This document shows positions 19,167 to 22,221 of a DNA stretch of 22,221 bases, piece by piece. The DNA comes from a virus, in IMG/VR virus record IMGVR_UViG_3300037070_008347, positions 1 to 22,221 of that record; one strand, given 5' to 3'. Below the pieces are notes generated by a model. It searched no databases. It was not told the origin of the DNA and worked only from the letters and a program-made list of their open reading frames with translations. Position 1 is the first letter of the stretch. Each line of letters starts with the position of its first letter. Both the position numbers and the translations under genes were made by a program.

Positions 19167-20374
19167 TGCAACACTCCCGCCGTCAACGTCTCGGTCGGCG
19201 CCGAATTCGTGAAACGTTCCATCTCACGCCACTCCTCCCTGGAGATGACCCCGCTCGTAAACAGGATCGCGTTCGTCTGCGCCCGCTCCAACGGGTCAGG
19301 CTTGATGTACTCGTCCTGATTCAGCTCGACATGCGTCCCACGCGGCAACGCCCACTGCGACAGGGCACCCATCACGCGGGCAACCTTCGTCTTCAGGCCG
19401 GCCTGCCAATGCTGGATGCGGATCATCGTCGCCGTGTTGTACGTCAACGAATCCTGCCCCGACGGCAGGCCGAGCAGCGGCGGCGGAATCTGCAACAGGA
19501 CCGCCAGCCGTGCCTCCTCGTAGCGGGCGAGGTCCAACCACGCCATCTTCTCCGGGTCGATCGACAACGTCTTCAACTCGATGCCACCCGACAACACACC
19601 CGGGAGTCCCATCGCCGCAATCCGCCGGTCGACCCACTGCCACTGCAACGCAGCCGCCTGCTCCGCCGTCAACTCGTCACCGTGGACGAGTACGGCGTAA
19701 GGGATCCCGCCACTGGCCGCGAGCTCCGTCGCATAACGATTCAACGCGTTCGCCGCGATCACCCGCGACCTACCAACCTCCAACGGGCCTTTGCCGTGGG
19801 CGTCACCGACCGTCGACTTGTACCGGACATGCAGAATCTGGCCGGTGACGTCGTTGGTGCCGATCCGATAACGACGCAACCCGCCCTTGATGTCAGCCGT
19901 CACCCGCCACGGCGACACGACATGGAACCGTGACGGCCACCCCGTCGAATACCACGACGTCGGCATCACGAACGCCTCACCCGTCTGGAAATCCCAGAAC
20001 AACTCTTTGGCGAACTCCGTCCAATCGGCGTACACCGACGGATCCGGGTTGATCATCCAATCCGCGTTCAACGACTCGGCGGCGTTGACGAGATACGGCG
20101 GCATCGTCGCAATCACCGACGCATTCAAATCCAGGCCGGCCCACGCCGTATCGGTCAACTCCTCGATCCGACCCCACGACTGCCCCCACCACGGATCACC
20201 GAACGCCGACGGCCAACCAGCCCAACGCTGCGGCGTGATCGGCGGCGGCTCCGACGACGTGATGGTCGGCGTCGCCGACACCGCAACCGCTGGCGACGGC
20301 GAGTCCGTCGATGCCGGCGACGCCTCAACAGGGGGACGCAACGACCGTTCGACGAGGTCCGCTGCCATCTCCAC
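19163..20374 (-). CDS. Portal protein, HK97 family
   Basis: A 403-residue portal that would form the DNA channel at the capsid vertex. Residues about 13-50 are a disordered Ser/Pro/Thr-rich leader. The core carries family patterns: WAGLDLNASVIATMPPYLVN, FAKELFWDFQTGEAFVMPTS, GQILHVRYKSTVGDAHGKGP, a long helix RSRVIAANALNRYATELAAS, LARYEEARLAVLLQIPPPLL followed by GLPSGQDSLTYNTA, and FTSGVISREEWREMERF near the end. The start is uncertain between GTG 20374 and ATG 20368 two codons later; neither has a good Shine-Dalgarno. It follows the terminase after a 24-base gap holding inverted repeats. Confidence 0.93.
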   Translation of the reverse strand: MEMAADLVERSLRPPVEASPASTDSPSPAVAVSATPTITSSEPPPITPQRWAGWPSAFGDPWWGQSWGRIEELTDTAWAGLDLNASVIATMPPYLVNAAESLNADWMINPDPSVYADWTEFAKELFWDFQTGEAFVMPTSWYSTGWPSRFHVVSPWRVTADIKGGLRRYRIGTNDVTGQILHVRYKSTVGDAHGKGPLEVGRSRVIAANALNRYATELAASGGIPYAVLVHGDELTAEQAAALQWQWVDRRIAAMGLPGVLSGGIELKTLSIDPEKMAWLDLARYEEARLAVLLQIPPPLLGLPSGQDSLTYNTATMIRIQHWQAGLKTKVARVMGALSQWALPRGTHVELNQDEYIKPDPLERAQTNAILFTSGVISREEWREMERFTNSAPTETLTAGVLQ

Positions 20375-20376
20375 TG

Positions 20377-20397
20377 GTTACTTACAGTAACGGTTAC
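20377..20397 (-). repeat. Overlapping inverted repeats between terminase and portal genes
   Basis: GTTACT (20377-20382) pairs with AGTAAC (20386-20391) across TAC, and GTAAC (20387-20391) pairs with GTTAC (20393-20397) across a single G, so two mutually exclusive hairpins or one compound protein site are possible. The site fills the 24-base gap before the portal start. Related GTTAC words occur before the capsid gene. Confidence 0.5.
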
Positions 20398-20398
20398 G

Positions 20399-22132
20399 TC
20401 AACCAGCCACCCGCGATACCGGCCACGTCAACACCGGAACCACCGCCGGCGCCTGAGCAAACCACAACGCCCACGCCAACGCCCGCACCAAATCCGTACG
20501 CGACCCCGGCAACAACGCCAACCCGCCCGACACCTCACGCACCCGCACCGCATCCAACTGTGCCTCCAACTCAGGCGTCTCATCATGCACAATCCGCCCA
20601 AGCGTCGACCGCACCAACGGCAACCCGACCCGCGTCTCAGTCGCCCCCGCCCGCTGACCCACCGTCGTACGAATCCCCGCCGACACAATCAACCGCCCCG
20701 GCGCCCGCTGCGACGCCAACACAGCCTGCCCCTCAGCCAACGCCGTCTCCCACCTGTCACAGCACCACCCGTCAACCTCGAACCGGCCATCGGCCAGCTC
20801 GGCGACAGCGACCACCGCACCACCGTCACCAAAGTTGTTCTCCACCGCCACCCACAACCGCCGCACCGACGACTCGACGGGCCGCTCCAACGCCGCCCAC
20901 GCCCCACGCTGAATCAGACGTTCACCCCGGCCGACCGGCACCACCTGCGCCGGCCAGATGTTCAACACCTGAGCACGCGCCGACCCCTCAGGATCCACCG
21001 ACTCGGCATCATCGCCCTCGGCGAGGATCCGGGCGATCCGCTCAGGAATCAACCGCGCCCACCCGTCATCCCAGAACGGCGACGCCGCACGCCACGCCTC
21101 CTCATCATCCAACGCACAGCCACGCGGCGCAGACCACTCGACGAGCAGTGTCGACCGCGGCGACTGCAACGCATCCAACGCCGCGTTACGACGCTCAGGG
21201 AACAACGACGTCGTACGCGGATGCGCAGTCGACGCCAACACGATCTGCGGCGAACGCCGCGCCAACATCGTCGGCTCCAACCCGTCATCGACAACCTCAG
21301 ACAAGATCCCCCACGCCTCATCGGCCAACACCATCGACGCCGAATACCCGTACACCGAACCCTTGCCCCGCACAATCCACCGCGACCCCGACAACGGCTC
21401 AGTGATCTGCTCATTGCCGTTCTGCTCACGCACCGGGTACCCCCGCGCCTTCGCCCACGCCCGCGCCAACGCCTGCACCTCCTTGCACACCGGCAAGTCC
21501 TTACCCGTATGCACCACCGTCTGCGCCTCCCCCCACCGCGCCGTCTGATGGATCCGCCACGTCGCACCGGCCCGCAACGTCGTCGACTTACCAACCTGAC
21601 GCGCCGTCGTCAACAACACGAACGGCCAGACCAGATTGCCATCGCCGTCATGCTCGAGCCGACGAGTCAGATCCAGCCGTTGCCAATGACGCAGATCGAG
21701 ACCCATCTCGGCACGCACCCAGGCGATCGCCTCAGCACCCAACGAACCGACCGCGTTGGGATGCGGCACCGTCATCAACCGCGGCCACGCACTCTCAGCC
21801 GGCACCTCACGCAACTCGTCCAGCCACGGCACATTCCACGCCGCATGCCCGACGGGCAACCCGACCGGCTCATCGATGATCTCGATCGGGACGACGACGC
21901 CCTGGCGGATGTGGGCGAGCTGGCCGCCCTGTTGGCGGGCATGCAGGGCACACGTCGGCAACAACACGCAGCAGCCCGACCCGTCGACGTGTGGACGTGA
22001 GTGCAACGTGATCGGCGGTTGATGATCCAACTCGGTCGCCGGTTGACCGCAACGGCATCGCCGCTTGGCGGCGATCATCCGCTTCTTCTCCCTTTGGTAT
22101 GCCGGACCATACGGGGACTTGTGAGGCGGCAT
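20399..22132 (-). CDS. terL: Large terminase with N-terminal HNH-like zinc domain
   Basis: A 577-residue DNA-packaging motor. Residues 8-75 look like an HNH domain: YGPAYQREKKRM, CRCGQPATELDHQPP (Cys26, Cys28, Asp36-His37), then CVLLPTCALHARQQGG (Cys61, His64). The final HNH His/Asn aligns with Ala65, so activity is uncertain. The ATPase spans about 115-345: Q-motif RHWQRLDL, Walker A TARQVGKST (177-185), Walker B SMVLADEAW (Asp271-Glu272) and coupling VLASTAHP. The nuclease half (about 425-560) starts LWVAVENNFGDGGAVVAVAE, with Glu431 where Asp is usual, and ends RTDLVRALAWALWFA with Asp547. The first ATG after an in-frame TGA is at 22132. No small terminase is seen. Confidence 0.9.
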   Translation of the reverse strand: MPPHKSPYGPAYQREKKRMIAAKRRCRCGQPATELDHQPPITLHSRPHVDGSGCCVLLPTCALHARQQGGQLAHIRQGVVVPIEIIDEPVGLPVGHAAWNVPWLDELREVPAESAWPRLMTVPHPNAVGSLGAEAIAWVRAEMGLDLRHWQRLDLTRRLEHDGDGNLVWPFVLLTTARQVGKSTTLRAGATWRIHQTARWGEAQTVVHTGKDLPVCKEVQALARAWAKARGYPVREQNGNEQITEPLSGSRWIVRGKGSVYGYSASMVLADEAWGILSEVVDDGLEPTMLARRSPQIVLASTAHPRTTSLFPERRNAALDALQSPRSTLLVEWSAPRGCALDDEEAWRAASPFWDDGWARLIPERIARILAEGDDAESVDPEGSARAQVLNIWPAQVVPVGRGERLIQRGAWAALERPVESSVRRLWVAVENNFGDGGAVVAVAELADGRFEVDGWCCDRWETALAEGQAVLASQRAPGRLIVSAGIRTTVGQRAGATETRVGLPLVRSTLGRIVHDETPELEAQLDAVRVREVSGGLALLPGSRTDLVRALAWALWFAQAPAVVPVLTWPVSRVAG

Positions 22133-22198
22133 CAGCCCAACGTTAGAGACTCACGGCGATACGTGGAGATCGTGGACACCCTGGGGGGGTACCGCACG

Positions 22199-22221
22199 AG
22201 GAGGGGTGGGCTCCCTCCTTT
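22199..22221 (+). other. GC-rich hairpin at the right edge
   Basis: AGGAGGG (22199-22205) pairs with CCCTCCT (22213-22219) across a 7-base loop, followed by TT at the edge. Read on the plus strand it looks like the start of a terminator; read on the minus strand the edge begins AAAGGAGGG, a strong Shine-Dalgarno with no ATG close by. The window ends here, so neither reading can be completed. The rest of 22133-22198 shows no gene. Confidence 0.3.

Noticed and set aside
20311-21405. Plus-strand 364-codon Pro/Thr/Ala-rich frame
   Set aside because: Low-complexity composition follows from the codon bias of the terminase gene on the opposite strand and runs into the portal leader.
20585-22000. 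Plus-strand 471-codon open frame opposite the terminase gene
   Set aside because: It is an Arg/His/Pro-rich translation typical of an antisense shadow in GC-rich DNA; the minus strand carries clear terminase motifs over the same bases.
22178-22192. Run of seven G near the right edge as a second frameshift signal
   Set aside because: It lies upstream of the terminase start in non-coding DNA, with no reading frame to shift.
1-22221. tRNA, rRNA or insertion sequences
   Set aside because: No cloverleaf-like segment, rRNA-like stretch, transposase or flanking inverted/direct repeat pair was noticed; gaps are too short for most of these.

Overview
The window looks like most or all of a small temperate siphovirus (or prophage) of a high-GC bacterium, most likely an actinobacterium. 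The grounds are the strong GC bias at third codon positions, dominance of TGA stops, dense ATGA/TGATG gene overlaps, an actinophage-style Cro/C1 regulator and an HK97-type head with a long-tailed siphophage module. No host genes, tRNA, rRNA or CRISPR array are visible. The species cannot be named from sequence alone.

Left arm (about 67-2104, + strand): a Cro/C1-type HTH regulator, two very small genes with overlapping starts, a 259-residue tyrosine integrase with all six catalytic residues, then (after a perfect 11-bp hairpin) a two-TM membrane protein and a 55-residue protein. This is the lysogeny/integration module. No replication, excisionase or metabolic genes are seen.

Right arm (22132 down to 2077, - strand): one long late gene train in packaging-head-neck-tail-fibre-lysis order. 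It holds a large terminase with an N-terminal HNH-like zinc module, the portal, the prohead protease, the HK97-fold major capsid protein, head-tail connector, tail terminator, major tail protein, a gp10-like protein, tape measure, a baseplate/minor tail protein and an S74 self-cleaving fibre. Then come a 21-residue acidic peptide, a small helical protein, an amidase endolysin and five consecutive fibre or adhesin genes (two with collagen stalks, two LamG-like, one beta-helix). Last are an 86-residue unknown, a winged-helix protein and three tiny membrane proteins that are holin candidates. Almost every gene junction overlaps or is separated by fewer than 12 bases. The only sizeable gap inside the train, 180 bases ahead of the capsid gene, carries a four-unit 17/18-bp tandem repeat.

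The two arms converge and overlap at 2077-2104, and both point away from the window ends, so the ends may be near a natural genome junction. The most notable observations are: (1) a textbook-shaped -1 frameshift signal at the end of the capsid gene (slippery C CCC CCA, 7-nt spacer, 10-bp stem) leading without a stop into a 42-codon Lys/Pro-rich frame, predicting a minor C-terminally extended capsid protein; (2) an HNH-like domain fused to a terminase whose own nuclease motifs look non-standard; (3) the repeat array before the capsid gene; (4) a 21-codon gene held between two ATGA overlaps; (5) a fibre cassette with a duplicated anchor domain that takes up nearly 30% of the window.
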